Source: Chrysomallon squamiferum
Lineage: Eukaryota > Mollusca > Gastropoda > Neomphalida > Peltospiridae
Assembly: GCA_012295275.1 (NCBI GenBank)
Contig: CM022668.1
Span: forward strand, 5,998,989-6,053,620
Direction of reading: 5' to 3'
DNA: 54,632 nt
The position numbers and the translations under genes are program-made. Each line of letters opens with the position of its first letter. The first letter of the stretch is position 1. The notes under the pieces are model-generated. The model did not search any database, was not told where the DNA came from, and was given only the letters and a program-made list of their open reading frames with translations. Positions 28,686-45,450 of the stretch are shown here, piece by piece.

Positions 28686-29150
28686 TATAAGTAAGAAAGT
28701 AAGTGAGGAATTAAATACATAAATAAATAAAAAGAGGATATATAAATATATTATTATATGAACTAATAAAATAAAATATATATTCTACTTACATTTTTGA
28801 ATGCTTTTTCGTTCCTTCAAGTTTATCTTATTATTTTTTTGTTTTCTTTTCTGTTTTCTCCCTTTCCCTTGTGATTATTATTAGGATTATAATACTGTAC
28901 GGTGAACAAAGAAGAGATGACAAGACAAAAAATAATAAATAAACAGTTTTGAACTTAACAGATAACTTGCAAACAGCAGTGTGGTTATCAACAGATTAAA
29001 TTAATGGCCTCGTATTGAATACTAACAATGTAACTTCCGTCATAGATAAAAATAACAACAGTTTTCCGAGGAATACTAAACTTCCAGGAATACATTAGTT
29101 CATATTAAATTTCTGTCCTTGCTTTTGTTAAAACTTTACATTCTCTTTAT
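28686..29150 (-). repeat. Duplicated block with conserved minus-strand donor (possible innexin 5' exon; partner at 54045-54510)
   Basis: This block and 54045-54510 are alike over most of their length (shared GTACGGTGAACAAAG, GTAACTTCCGT, TAGATAAAAATAACAACAGTT). On the minus strand both contain a good donor: AAAAAT then GTAAGT (exon end 28793), and AAAAAG then GTAAGC in the partner. Joining 28793 to 27804 creates an ATG split across the intron, followed directly by LDKRF of the innexin exon. This suggests a 5' untranslated exon. Confidence 0.45.
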
Positions 29151-29424
29151 TTGTTTTATTATTTTTATTTTATTTATCACTTTTGTAATTTTCTTATATT
29201 TCTAAATGAGTGTAGCTATTTAACTATCTGTCTGTTTTATAGCTATGTGTATGTGTGTGGGTGTGGGCTTGTTCGTGTGTTTCTGTATGTTTCTCTCTCC
29301 GTATCTGTATTTAGGTATAATGTGTGTGTACGTATATGCAAACGGGCATATATAGATTCATACACAAATATATGTACATCTCCACTTACGTAACACACAC
29401 ACACACACACATACACACATACAT

Positions 29425-29600
29425 ACAAATATCGTAACGTGATACGCTTTGGGGGTGCGGTCGAATGATTGCCGTACGTTCGAGTCTCGTCAGCGGCATC
29501 TGACGGGGTTGATGAAGTCGTGACTGAACTTTGTCTGTCTGTGTCAGTGCGTTCCTGAATATTGACTAAGTGTCCAGTGTAATGAGACGTACACAACTCA
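29425..29600 (+). mobile_element. Possible tRNA-derived SINE fragment
   Basis: GTGCGGTCGAATGATTGCCG followed by GTTCGAGTCTC resembles an internal RNA polymerase III B box (GTTCGAGTC) in a tRNA-like head, then a non-repetitive body of about 120 bp. No clear A box or tail was identified, so the call is tentative. Confidence 0.35.
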
Positions 29601-31069
29601 GAGAATATTCAAACTAAACTACAAACCTGCCAGTGCCAGGTTTCACGCTAAAATGACGAAAGACAAAGGACAGCGTGCTTCGAGGGAAGCGATGATTAAC
29701 CTCGGTTACTGAGAGATTTCCGCAGCAAAAAAGATATTTAAGAATTATTTTTCCAATCCGAAGCACGCAATAGTATAAAAAACAAAACAACAAAAAGCCA
29801 AAAAAAAAAAAAAAAAAAAACACACGAAAGAATGTCATTAATAAACTTCTTTAGCATTCGATATACGTTAATTTCCCCCCTTTTGACCCATTTTGAATCA
29901 CGTGACGTTTCGATAACTACGGAGCCATGTTTAACAAGTCGGCCGGTTATTCATAAAATTCAGTAAATTGAAACCAGAAACTGCTAATTACGTTATCTGT
30001 GAGAAACGAAAACTCTACATTTAGAACATGTTATGGCAGTAACGAGATGATTGATTGGTCGAGTTAAGAATATTTTCTTAACCTTACGTCTAGTTATTGC
30101 GTATTCGGCTTCGTTTGGAACAGATAATATAGCAATTTTTATTTATCTTATTTTTCTATCTTCTTTTTTTCCCTTAGAATGTTCTTGTTTCTTTACTTAT
30201 GTGTTTGTTTATTTATTCGTTCATTCATTTATTCGTTGATTCGTTCAGTTATTTACTTATTTACTTATTTATTTACTTATGCCGACTGTACACTATTAAT
30301 ATTATCATTGTTTTTGTTGTTGTTTATGTTGTTTATTTCATTGACTGATTGTCTATTCGTCTCATTCTTCTTTCAAAAAATGTATGTCGACTCACTAAAA
30401 TCATATATTATTTAATTAATAAAGTTACAAAAAAGTTGTATGAATAAATGTACGTTAATCTGAATATCTTAGTATCTGACGTTTTAAAATAATATTATTG
30501 ATACAGAAAACGCGATACTGCACGGGATACACTTTTCTATTAGCATGAAGAGACATTTTCTTGGCACCTTCCCAAACAGTGCGTCCTTGATAAACCAATC
30601 GCAGGGTATTCATTGAAACATATATAACAATTTAAGCAAGGCCAAGAAGTGGGTTATCTCCCCTTTTACAAGGCGACACCTCTAACCCCTGAGCCACAAA
30701 TAAAACTACAGAATGACACAGCACAGTGATCGAGTTAGGCTGCCACTCGAATATGTCATTGTAAATCTAGAGCGCTATTGAGACGTTTATTTTCATCTGA
30801 TTAAGAAAACAAGCAAAACCTGTGCATGATCCGCAGTGTCGAGTCTGTTCTGTGTGTCTCGTGAAAATAATTATTTTTCATGAATGGGATTATTAGTACA
30901 GATTTTCAATTTTAATTTATTTATTTAATTATCTATTTATTTCTTCGTTCATTCATACATTCATGCATTCCTTCGTTTTATTTATTTATTTTCTTTCCTA
31001 ATTTATATGTATTTACTTCGTTTAATTTCTATCATCATTATCATCATCGCTGTGATTTTAAAATGTTTC
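29600..31069. other. Gene-free stretch
   Basis: Apart from a poly-A/poly-C region near 29800-29880, ATTT-rich runs at 30200-30280 and 30910-31010, and the SINE-like fragment, nothing is recognised here. It is less repetitive than the array cells. Confidence 0.5.
30630..30700 (-). mobile_element. tRNA-derived SINE head fragment
   Basis: On the minus strand it reads GTGGCTCAGGGGTTAGAGG then TGTCGCCTTGTAAAAGGGGA. This fits a pol III A box (TGGCTCAGGGG) and a tRNA-like anticodon arm. The B box is degraded. Confidence 0.4.
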
Positions 31070-31368
31070 TTTACTAGCTATTTTCTGTTGTAGAAACAAA
31101 GCTCTGTGTACCTTAGTTATTCTAGTACAACACAGTCATTTCAAACTCAGTACAAGAGACAATATTATGCAACAGGCTATTGTATACACCAGACTATTGT
31201 ATACAACAAACTACTGTAAACGAGAAGCTAAAGATCTTTGTTATTTCAATTTTATGTTTTTTTTAATTTCACAGTGAGACGCGGAAACTTGAAGTAAAGA
31301 AAAATAAAGTATTGAAATCATAAATTCTGCAGTGTCATAGTTAAGGTTTTGTAATAATGTTCGAAGTG
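31070..31368 (+). repeat. Extra partial copy of the array 5' flank module
   Basis: Similar to 9286-9620 and 32690-32830, including the GTACAAGAGAC and CAACAGGCTATTGTATAC motifs. It is cut off at 31368 where inverted intron-3 sequence begins. Confidence 0.6.
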
Positions 31369-31550
31369 TACATTAGTTTAAGACACAAATGGACGTAGGT
31401 AAGGAGGCAGTTAAGTATGAGGGTATGTATTTACTTGTGTATGTATATATGTATGTGTGTACGTATGTATTCTTGTGTGTTTTATATATATATGCATTTC
31501 TGTATACATATTTGTATGTATGTATGTATGTATGTATGTATCTATGTATG

Positions 31551-31602
<52 letters not shown>

Positions 31603-31645
31603 TCTATGTATGTATATTTGTATTCATTTACATATATTTCATTTA
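31369..31645 (-). repeat. Inverted fragment of FReD intron 3
   Basis: TACATTAGTTTAAGACACAA and then ATGGACGTAGGTAAG is the reverse of the sequence that directly precedes the exon-4 acceptor in copies A, C and F. It starts exactly where exon 4 should begin; no exon 4 is present. TATG and TA microsatellites fill the remainder, as in intron 3. Confidence 0.6.
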
Positions 31646-32690
<1,045 letters not shown>

Positions 32691-33019
32691 ATTTGCTCTT
32701 TTCAGATGTAAAAACAAAACTGTTTCTAACTTAGTTATTCTTCTACAACAGTAATTTCAAACTCAGTACAAGAGACTATGTATATGATAGACTATTGAAC
32801 ACCCGAGATTAGAGACCTTTGTTATTGTTTTAGACAGTAACTAGTTACCGCCCTGCACACAAATATAAAACCTCTATTCCTCTATAAAGGAAAATCTAAA
32901 ATGACTGCCATATAATATAAACAGACAGACAGACAAACAGATCGACATATATGTAAATATATCGATACACACAAATGCTGCACATCAATATATAATATTA
33001 AACAAGACACTTAGCGATC

Positions 33020-33276
33020 GTTATGTTAATTTGCTGCGTCTGTTTGAATCTTTAATTCTTCACCAATCGAAACAGACAAAATAGCCAATAACCAACAAGA
33101 TGAACAAACGCCTATTTCAGAAGTTTTATAACAAGCCAGTGAACTACGAATAATTAGTCTGAACTCAGAAATCAACAGTGCAACGCAGGTAACGGAAGGA
33201 ACGTAATACTCGAACTACAAGCAAGAAAACTGGATTTATTTTATTTCTTATTTTAAGATTCTTTCAAAGACAAAAA
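33020..33276 (+). promoter_or_regulatory. Putative promoter/5' leader of copy D
   Basis: Conserved with the other copies. CCAAT motifs at 33063-33067 and 33082-33086, TATA-like TTTTATAA at 33124-33131, about 150 bp before the ATG, followed at about 20-40 bp by the conserved GAACTACGAATAATTAGTCT stretch where initiation is plausible. Confidence 0.45.
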
Positions 33277-36145
<2,869 letters not shown>

Positions 36146-36436
36146 GATCGGTTTCGTCTAGAAAATAAACCAGTTTATTGTTGAAGATAGAGGCAATTAC
36201 GTATTGAAGTTAAGATCAGATTAGCTTTGAAGATAAATTTCATATTCTTCGTTTAAGTCTTCTACAGGCCTTAATATCTCTGGACGGAATGAAGACGTTT
36301 ATTTCATTTCTTTAAAATTCTGTATGTAAGTTTCTGATTGTTTATTTATTATTATTTTTTTTACACCTGTGTCCATTTGTTTCGTTTTTGCTTAGAGGGA
36401 CTAATTTTTATTGAGCTACTGTTTTTCCACATTTTA

Positions 36437-36442
36437 AATAAA
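36437..36442 (+). promoter_or_regulatory. Poly(A) signal of copy D
   Basis: AATAAA in TTTTAAATAAAAA, 292 bp after the stop, at the position conserved among array copies. Confidence 0.6.
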
Positions 36443-36716
36443 AATATATAATTTCATATAATTATTGTTGTGAATTTTTTATAAGTTGATGTTTAGTTTA
36501 ATAACAATAATGCTTGGGGACATAACATTTTGCACACAAACACACAGACAGACATTGACAGAGAGAGAGAAAGAGACACTGACACTGAGAAAGGTGAGAA
36601 AGAATGAGAGGAATAAAGATGGAAAGAAAGGAAGGAAAGATCGGTCTTCCTTCATTCATTCGTTAATGGGTTCGTTCATCATACATACATAGCTACATAC
36701 ATACATATATATAATA

Positions 36717-37022
<306 letters not shown>

Positions 37023-37029
37023 CGAGAGA

Positions 37030-37215
37030 GACCATTTCGAAACATTTCATCAAGCTTCGTTCTGATCATCTAATGGAATATTCCATGTCAGAACAGTTCA
37101 GTAAACTTTGTTCCGATGGTACATTTGAAATCGTCGGAACAGTTCATCAAGCTTTATTCTAACGGAATATTTCATAAATCTAATGGAATATTTCATGTCA
37201 GAACATTTGACCAGA
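37030..37215 (+). repeat. Degenerate ~43-bp tandem repeats, cell D
   Basis: Contains CATTTCATCAAGCTTCGTTC, GGAATATTCCATGTCAGAAC and related units. Ends in CCAGAGTATCGTACAATAGA, which is also the inverted border of the 29-bp minisatellite at 22575-22610. Confidence 0.65.
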
Positions 37216-37326
37216 GTATCGTACAATAGATTATTATTAGTGGTTGTAGGAGTGGTCGTAGTATTATTGTTTCAAACAGAGCAGTACTAATAACAACTCT
37301 AATTAATATAGCAGCAATAGTAACTG

Positions 37327-37420
37327 AACAGCAGCAGTGATGTTAGTAGTAATGGAACAGCAGCAGTGATAGTATTAGTAATGGAACAGCAGCAGTGGTA
37401 GTAGTAGTAATGGAACAGTA
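37327..37420 (+). repeat. 29-bp minisatellite, unexpanded (about 3 units)
   Basis: Reads GGAACAGCAGCAGTGATAGT and variants: the same unit, in opposite orientation, as the expanded array at 19995-22463. Confidence 0.8.
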
Positions 37421-37454
37421 TTTCTGGTAACAGTCTTAGTAACAGTGACTGCTA

Positions 37455-38745
37455 TTGTAGAGTAGTAAAATGATAGTTACAGCAGTAGAAATGTTTACGT
37501 GTTATAGTAATACTTCCAGTAGTAAAATAATAGTTATAGCAGTAGGAATCTTTATATCTTATAGAAATATTTCAAGTAGTAAAATAATAGTTATAGCTGT
37601 AGGAATGTTTATGTCTTATAGTAACACTTCCAGTAGTAAAATAATAGTTATAGCAGTGTCAATGTTTATGTCTTATAGTAACACTTCCAGTAGTAAAATA
37701 ATAGTATAGCAGTAGGAATGTTTATGTCTGATAGAAATATTTCAAGTAGTAAAATAATAGTTATAGCAGTAGAAATGTTTATATCTTATAGTAATATTTC
37801 AAGTAGTATAATAATAGTTATAGCAGTAGGAATGTTTATGTCTTATAGTAATATTTCAAGTAGTAAAATAATAGTTATAGCAGTAGGAATGTTTATGTCT
37901 TATAGTAATACTTCCAGTAGTAAAAATAATAGTTATAGCAAAATAATAGTTATAGCAGTAGGAATATTTATATCTTATAGTAATACTTCCAGTATTAAAA
38001 TAATAGTTATAGCAGTAGGAATGTTTATGTCTTATAGTAATACTTCCAGTAGTAAAATAATAGTTATAGCAGTAGGAATCTTTATATCTTATAGTAATAT
38101 TTCAAGTAGTAAAATAATAGTTATAGCAGTAGGAATGTTTATGTGTTATAGAAATATTTCGTGTAGTAAAATAATAGTTATAGCAGTAGTAATGTTTATG
38201 TCTTATAGTAATACTTCCAGTAGTAAAATAATAGTTATAGCAGTAGGAATGTTTATGTCTTATAGTGATACTTCCAGTAGTAAAATAATAGTTATAGCAG
38301 TAGGAATGTTTATATCTTATAGTAATATTTCAAGTAGTAAAATAATAGTTATAGCAGTAGGAATGTTTATGTCTTATAGTAATACTTCCAGTAGTAAAAT
38401 AATAGTTATAGCAGTAGGAATGTTTATATCTTATAGTAATACTTCCAGTATTAAAATAATAGTTATAGCAGTAGGAATGTTTATGTCTTATAGTAATACT
38501 TCAAGTAGTAAAATAATAGTTATAGCAGTAGGAATGTTTATATCTTATAGTAATACTTCCAGTATTAAAATAATAGTTATAACAGTAGGAATGTTTATGT
38601 CTTATAGTAATACTTCCAGTAGTAAAATAATAGTTATAGCAGTAGCAATGTTTAGCTATTATAGTAATACTTCCAGTAGTAAAATAATAGTTATAGCAGT
38701 AGGAATGCTTATGTCTTGGAATAATACTTCCAGTAATGAGGTCAA
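37455..38745 (+). repeat. 57-bp minisatellite, cell D (about 22 units)
   Basis: Units of 57 bp differ by a few substitutions (ATATCTTAT versus ATGTCTTAT; TTCAAGT versus TTCCAGT; AGTATTAAA versus AGTAGTAAA), forming higher-order alternation of variants. The stop-free frame reads VIAVGMFMSYSNTSSSKII with period 19. No flanking signal or domain supports translation. Confidence 0.9.
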
Positions 38746-38799
38746 ATATTACTACCAGAAATAGCAGTAGTAGGAGAAAAACCCCAGTAATAATGATTA

Positions 38800-38819
38800 G
38801 GATGATTAATAATAATAAC

Positions 38820-38890
<71 letters not shown>
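38800..38890. repeat. (AAT)n microsatellite
   Basis: About 25-30 AAT units directly downstream of the 57-bp array, as also found in cells A (17055-17100) and E (42540-42630). Confidence 0.9.
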
Positions 38891-38891
<1 letters not shown>

Positions 38892-39359
38892 GTCAATATT
38901 AATAGTAGTAGACTGTTGGTATAGAAGAAGTAGTAATAACAGTAACAAGAACAACAAGTTTGTATTTTATATTCTGTAATCAGTGATCTGTCTTTTTCAT
39001 TTACATTTATTCTGAATTCGCTGGTGCATGTAAAACAGATATATTATTAAATGCTCGAACAAAACGAATTTCTGCTTACCAAACACAGTGTTTCTACTTC
39101 AAAAGAGGGAGACAAGAAATCACTTTAATATTTTATTATTGTCGTTAGAGGTTGATCTATATTGATCTATTTTCAAATAATAATAATTATTATTATTTCT
39201 GATTTTTCAATGTATAGCATAATGATATTAAAATGTGGAACAGATTTTCAGAGGTTTTAAATTTGTTTTTTCCAGGAATGAACTGTAATAAAAAAAAAAA
39301 AAAAAAAAAAAAGTAAAATGATTAGAGAAAAAAAAGAACAATATGGTACAATAGATTCA

Positions 39360-40080
39360 CTGCTCCATTGATCTGAATACATCTACAGAAACAAAAACAT
39401 TCAAGTGGCTTCGATATGACAAAAGTCTGACTGCTGCTTGATGTTATATTTATACTAACAAAGCAATAAATATTTAATTACGATATAAGTTACAGTGATC
39501 ATTGTTTCACTGCAGTGATCATAATCTGTGTACAACGTATTGTCTACAATTCTAAACAAGATCTATTCAATATTTAATTACGTGTGCATGACTGACGACT
39601 GCTACTGCTGTGTTTGTTCTGTCATAAAATGATTCCATTTCACTGACTGACTTCTATATTAATTGAATTTATTCATCCATCCATTCATTCGTTAGTCTTT
39701 GATCAGTGTATTTGTTTTCTATCTATCGATATTTACTTACGTATACATTTTCTGTTTACCTAGATACTTATATATTTAGCGACACATCTATCTAACTTTC
39801 TATTAATCTATAGATCCATCCATCCATCCATGCATCTATCCATGTTCTTTTGTATCTCTCTATTTATATGTATATCTCTATCCATCTATCTATCAGCTTA
39901 CTTATATTCCTAACTATACTGCCAGTCTGTCAATTTCCCATCTCTCTCTTTGTATACATACACATATTCGTATAGATATTTATATAGATACTTACATATA
40001 TACATAAAATAATTTATCGAAACACATTTAGTTAATTTAATTACTGTTTTTGAAAAAGAAATTAAAAAAACTAGTATTTC
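39360..40080 (+). repeat. Subtype-2 upstream flank (partner at 17880-18500)
   Basis: Shares GATCTGAATACATCTACAGA and TGACAAAAGTCTGACTGCTG with the region upstream of copy B. This flank is not seen before copies A, D and F, so it separates two subtypes of array cell. Confidence 0.65.
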
Positions 40081-40084
40081 AGGC

Positions 40085-40627
40085 AAAAAGAAATAACTGG
40101 TTACTGCTTCAAGATATCACCTTTGTTTTGGTCCAGATAAATATAGCTAACGCAGCTTGGTAAAGCCTCGCTGCATTTGGTATTCCAACCTTCGCAGTTA
40201 TCGTCGTGTCCATACATATATGTAGCATATATTCCGCTATAAATGAAAATCTAAAATGACTGTCAGATAAATAAACAGACAGATCGATATATATATATAA
40301 ATATATAGATGTATCCAGATACAGTAAATAAATTCACATCAGTAAATAAAACAATTAGTGATCGTTAAGTCAGTTCATTGCGTCTGTGTGAATGTTTAAT
40401 TCTTCACCAATCAAAACAGATAAATAAGCAATCAGATAAACAGACGCCTCTCCATATCGATACGTCTATTTCTGAAGAATTATAACAAACCAGAGAACTA
40501 CGGACAATTAGCCTGAACTCAGAAATCAACGGGTTAACGGAGACAACTTAAAGAACATAATATTCGGATCATAAGAAAGAAAAACTGGATTTTATTTCTT
40601 ATTTTTACATTATTACAAAGATTAAAA
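40085..40627 (+). promoter_or_regulatory. Upstream conserved block and putative promoter of copy E
   Basis: ACTGGTTACTGC ... GCCTCGCTGCATTTGGT block, then GTGATCGTTA and CACCAATC; the TATA-like element is AATTATAA at about 40486. A GCCAAT segment present in the other copies is missing near 40430. Confidence 0.4.
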
Positions 40628-41931
40628 ATGAAATTTTCTGGAATTTATATCTTATTCGTTAATCACGTCACAGGTGTGATATATAGAGACATGGAATTTC
40701 GAAATCACGTCATGACCACGACGTCTCAGTCGTCGTTGTATGATTGTTCTGCTGCCTGTGTAGCTGATGTGTGTTGTAGATCCTTTAACTTCTTCACGTC
40801 TACCCTGGAGTGTCAACTCAACTACAAAACAAAGGAAGAAAGTTCACAAGATTTTGTCACAAAGAAAGGATCAATTTACGAAGACAAAGATTCTATAGCC
40901 AAGGTAAGATATTTTAATTTCTTGTTTATTTTATTACAACAACAATTAGTACTATTACTGCTTCTAATAGTACTTCTACTACAATTACTACTGCTAATGT
41001 AACGATTGGTATTGTTACTACTACTTCTGTTACGAATAGTATTATCGCGACTACTTTTACTACTACTACTTCTACAACTACTTTTGAGACTACTATTATG
41101 ACTATCTCTACTTCTATTACACCTACCACAGTTCAATCACAACTACTACTATTACTATTCTTTTATTATTATTATTATTACGATTACTGCTACTACTGTT
41201 ATTGTTACTACTAGTAACACTACTACAACTTATACTGTATTGTTACTATAGATGTACCAATGTCTATTATTTTACTACTGTTAATATGGCTGATATTGTC
41301 AATATTACTGGTAGTAGTGGATTATTCATTTATTTATTTATTTTAATTTTAATTTTAATTTTTTATTTTTTTTTTTTATTTATATTTTTTTTTTGCTATT
41401 TGCAGACTGTATCTGGAATTTGTGGTACTGACGTCTGTCTGTCGTATCAAAAATGTCAAGTCACGCGAATGAATGATGCGAAATGTGTATCACGTGACAG
41501 TGACGTAAAACCATCAGCTACACAACCCTCCACTGGTAAATGTAATTTAGACAAAGCACTGATAGATACATTTGTTTTGTTCGCTTTCTGGATGAACGAA
41601 TAACTTAGTCTACTGAAAGTGTTCATACATAGAAACCTGTATATGTATATTTGAAAGTAATTAACAAAAGCATAAAAGAATAGTATCAAAGTTTATAATT
41701 AAATAATGGTATAGCTTTTCCTCTAAAATAACAGTTTTTAATAATGGTTCATATTAAATCAGAAAATGTAGAAATTACATATTCTTCATAGATCATGGTC
41801 CTAATGTGACACGAAATTGTTATGACGTCATGATGACATATCCATGCTCTGGACCTGCTGTACTGACGTCATCTGAGGTTAACAACGTGATAGTGTTTTG
41901 TGATATGTCAACTCTTTACGGTGGTTGGTTG
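40628..41931 (+). pseudogene. Copy E: PAN/FOLN/FReD gene truncated after exon 3
   Basis: Exons 40628-40903, 41406-41535 and 41792-41931 are intact, with good splice sites (donors GTAAGA, GTAAATG, GTAAGT). They encode the PAN part (CCRSFNFF), the four-cysteine module ([12 protein letters not shown]) and the FReD start with divergent residues (DHGPNV for GYVPDV, VIVFCD for VPAFCD, TLYGGW). Intron 3 then runs through a (TA)n tract into two units of the 57-bp minisatellite at 42245, and no exons 4-6 follow before copy F. If transcribed, it would give a protein lacking the FReD core and binding pocket. Decay of exon 3 fits a pseudogene. Confidence 0.75.
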
Positions 41932-42152
41932 GTAAGTAGGGACCAGTCATTTTAGAGGTTATTTTATTTTTATAAATTTATTATTTCTTCATTCGATCAT
42001 TCATCCATTCATTGATTCATTAATTTATTTATTTATTCATTCACTTCTTTATTTATTCATATCTTTATTTGTTATTGTAGTTTTATTTCTTTCCATTAGA
42101 AAAATGAAATAAACATATGTACACGAATACAAACATACATACATACAAATAT

Positions 42153-42217
<65 letters not shown>

Positions 42218-42244
42218 AACACATATAAACATATAAATATATAT

Positions 42245-42375
42245 CTAGTGGTAAAATAATAGTTATAGCAGTAGGATTGTTTTTGTCTTATAGTAATACT
42301 TCCAGTAGTAAAATAATAGTTATAGCAGTAGGAATGGTTATGTCTTATAGTAATACTTCAAGTAATCATGTGAAA
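42245..42375 (+). repeat. 57-bp minisatellite remnant (about 2 units) at the copy E breakpoint
   Basis: Begins abruptly after the intron-3 (TA)n run: TAGTGGTAAAATAATAGTTA, then two near-consensus units, then GAAACAGCATTAGTAG as at the end of the arrays in cells A and F. Confidence 0.85.
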
Positions 42376-42424
42376 TATTACAACAAGAAACAGCATTAGT
42401 AGCTGTAATAACAGTAATCATGAC

Positions 42425-42470
42425 GATGATGATAATAATAATGATGATGAGAATGATGACGATAACCATG

Positions 42471-42501
<31 letters not shown>

Positions 42502-42554
42502 ACAATACAATAACTACTACTGCTACTACTACTAGTAATAATAATAACAACAAC

Positions 42555-42631
<77 letters not shown>

Positions 42632-42938
42632 CGGCTACATTAAAATAAGTTGTAGTGGTGGTATAGGTGAGGCAGTATAAACAATAACAATAACTTTAAC
42701 AAGAACAATTTTGTATTTTATATTCTTTCTTCGATTACACTTATGCTGAATTCGCTGGAGCATGTAGAACAGATATATTATTAAATGCACTTACAAAACG
42801 AAATTCTGTTCATCCAACACAGTATTTGTATTTGAAAAGAGGAAAACGAGAAATCACTTGAATATTTTATTATTGACGTTAGAGATGGATCTTTCAAAGC
42901 CACTGTTCTGGATCTGTATTGAAGTATTTCTTCTTCTT

Positions 42939-42969
<31 letters not shown>

Positions 42970-42976
42970 TTTATTA

Positions 42977-43037
<61 letters not shown>

Positions 43038-43040
43038 CTG
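42425..43040. repeat. ATG/AAT, TTC and TTA microsatellites
   Basis: AAT-rich runs at 42480-42630, then a unique stretch with GCATGTAGAACAGATATATT (shared with 17160 and 39027), then TTC and TTA runs at 42925-43040. Confidence 0.85.
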
Positions 43041-43564
43041 TTTCATTGTCGCGTTTTTTTACTTCGAAACATTTTTACCATAAGTTCGTTACATTTTGGA
43101 TAATTTTCGATTCACTTTCGTTGTTGTATAGTTATATATAATTAATTTAATTACATTGATTACAGAAAATATAAATTTATCCATTTATTAAATGTTTATT
43201 TTATTCAGTTTCATTCGATTTATATATATATATATATATATTTATGGCTGGATGGTGCGATCTATATGTTGTAGTTGTTGTTGATTGTATTGTTGTTATT
43301 CGTGGCAGTGGTAGTAGTGGTAATAATGTTAGCAGAAACATCACAAATGTACAAAAAATGAAATAGTGTTAATAATGATAGTTGAAATAGTGTTAGTGAT
43401 AGTAGTAGTAGTAGTGGCAGGAACTGTACTAGAAGTAGCAATAGCTAGTGTTGTTGTAGCAGCAACAACATCAACTTAAGCCGCAGTTGTAGTTGTAGTG
43501 GTCGTAGTGAAAGTGATGGTAATAATAAAAGTAGTAATAAGCTTGTATCAGAAAATCCTGGAAA

Positions 43565-43665
43565 TCCAGAAATACAGAGCACGTGCGATTTCATGACGTG
43601 GAGTTGAAACTGCATGTCTCGATGTCTCACACCCATCACCCGCGTAACAAAGAAAAAATCAATAC
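43565..43665 (-). pseudogene. Diverged, inverted relic of the PAN-like first exon
   Basis: On the minus strand, GGGTGTGAGACATCGAGACATG followed by CAGTTTCAACTCCACGTCATGA matches the exon-1 segment encoding [13 protein letters not shown], with several substitutions (here VRHRDMQFQLHVM). The segment encoding the PAN cysteines is missing. It is more diverged than any other copy, so it may be an older duplicate. Confidence 0.6.
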
Positions 43666-43699
43666 AGAATTTTTATTTTATATTTTTAAATCAAATTTT

Positions 43700-44300
43700 A
43701 TGATAATTATCAAAAGTGAATTTACATTATCGCCTGAAGGAATTTAGACTGTTGTTAATAATTTAGACGTCATTTTCCTTTGAAAGTCACAACCGTTTCA
43801 TCCAGCTTTTAAACACAAAGTGTTACAATTGTACGTCCCACAGAAATGCCTTAAAAATGTATGAGACAGATTGATATGACTCTCTTTTATAGATTTTTCA
43901 GTTTGTCAGGACAGAGTAAAGTGTGACACACACAAAACAAATTGACATAACGATTCTTCCTTTCTTTGGCGTAACTGGTGTCATAAAACAAAATAGCTAC
44001 TCTATAATTTAAGAGTTGAAGATGAAGTGTATGTTCGATTTAGTGGATTGGAAATGATAGATCTGGAATGATATAAATATTATTGGATGAAGTTTTCTGT
44101 TTTAAAACTTGGTCAATTGCTGTCTTGTCTAAAGAGAAAGGAATTATTGTCCTAGATACATTTCTGAAATAGGCTTTTTTACGAAATAAACATAATTATT
44201 TATTTTCATCATCATTGTTTATATCTAGATCTATATCAGCATCTACATCAGTTTATATATCTGTAGCTGTCTGTCTGTCTGTCAGTTAATTAATTTATCT
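43700..44300. other. Gene-free unique stretch
   Basis: Low-repeat AT-rich sequence in which I recognise no exon or element. It ends in a (TGTC)n run near 44268. Confidence 0.5.
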
Positions 44301-44302
44301 AT

Positions 44303-44316
44303 CAATAATAATAATA

Positions 44317-44365
<49 letters not shown>

Positions 44366-44437
44366 TAATAATAGTTAGTCTTATTGTTGTTGGTGTTGTT
44401 ATTCTTCTTCTTATTGTTGTTGTTATTACACTTATTA

Positions 44438-44484
<47 letters not shown>

Positions 44485-44490
44485 TGTGTT
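44303..44490. repeat. (AAT)n / (TTA)n microsatellites
   Basis: AAT run followed by a TTA run, an imperfect inverted arrangement able to pair with itself. Confidence 0.85.
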
Positions 44491-44773
44491 GTTGGAGTTA
44501 TTAATATTATTTTTGCTACTCATAGCTATTCATCTTACTTGTTACTAACAGGAAGACATGAATCAATTGATCTTTATTGAAAACAAAGCTATCTACTTTA
44601 ATTTAAAAAATCGCGTCTATTGTTTCTCACTTTTTTAAGACTTTAGCAAGTGATACACAATACATGTTAGCTACTTTAGTTAGAAGTAGAAAAAACAGAG
44701 AAAAGCTAAAAAAAATTGCATTATTATTCTGTCTGATATAGTTTCTTTTCTTTGGAAAGGTAAGAGCAACTTT

Positions 44774-45450
<677 letters not shown>

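Noticed and set aside
37718-38764. 348-codon frame with a 19-residue period
   Set aside because: Follows from a 57-bp minisatellite whose length is a multiple of three. No signal, domain or exon context; kept as a finding to check but not annotated as CDS.
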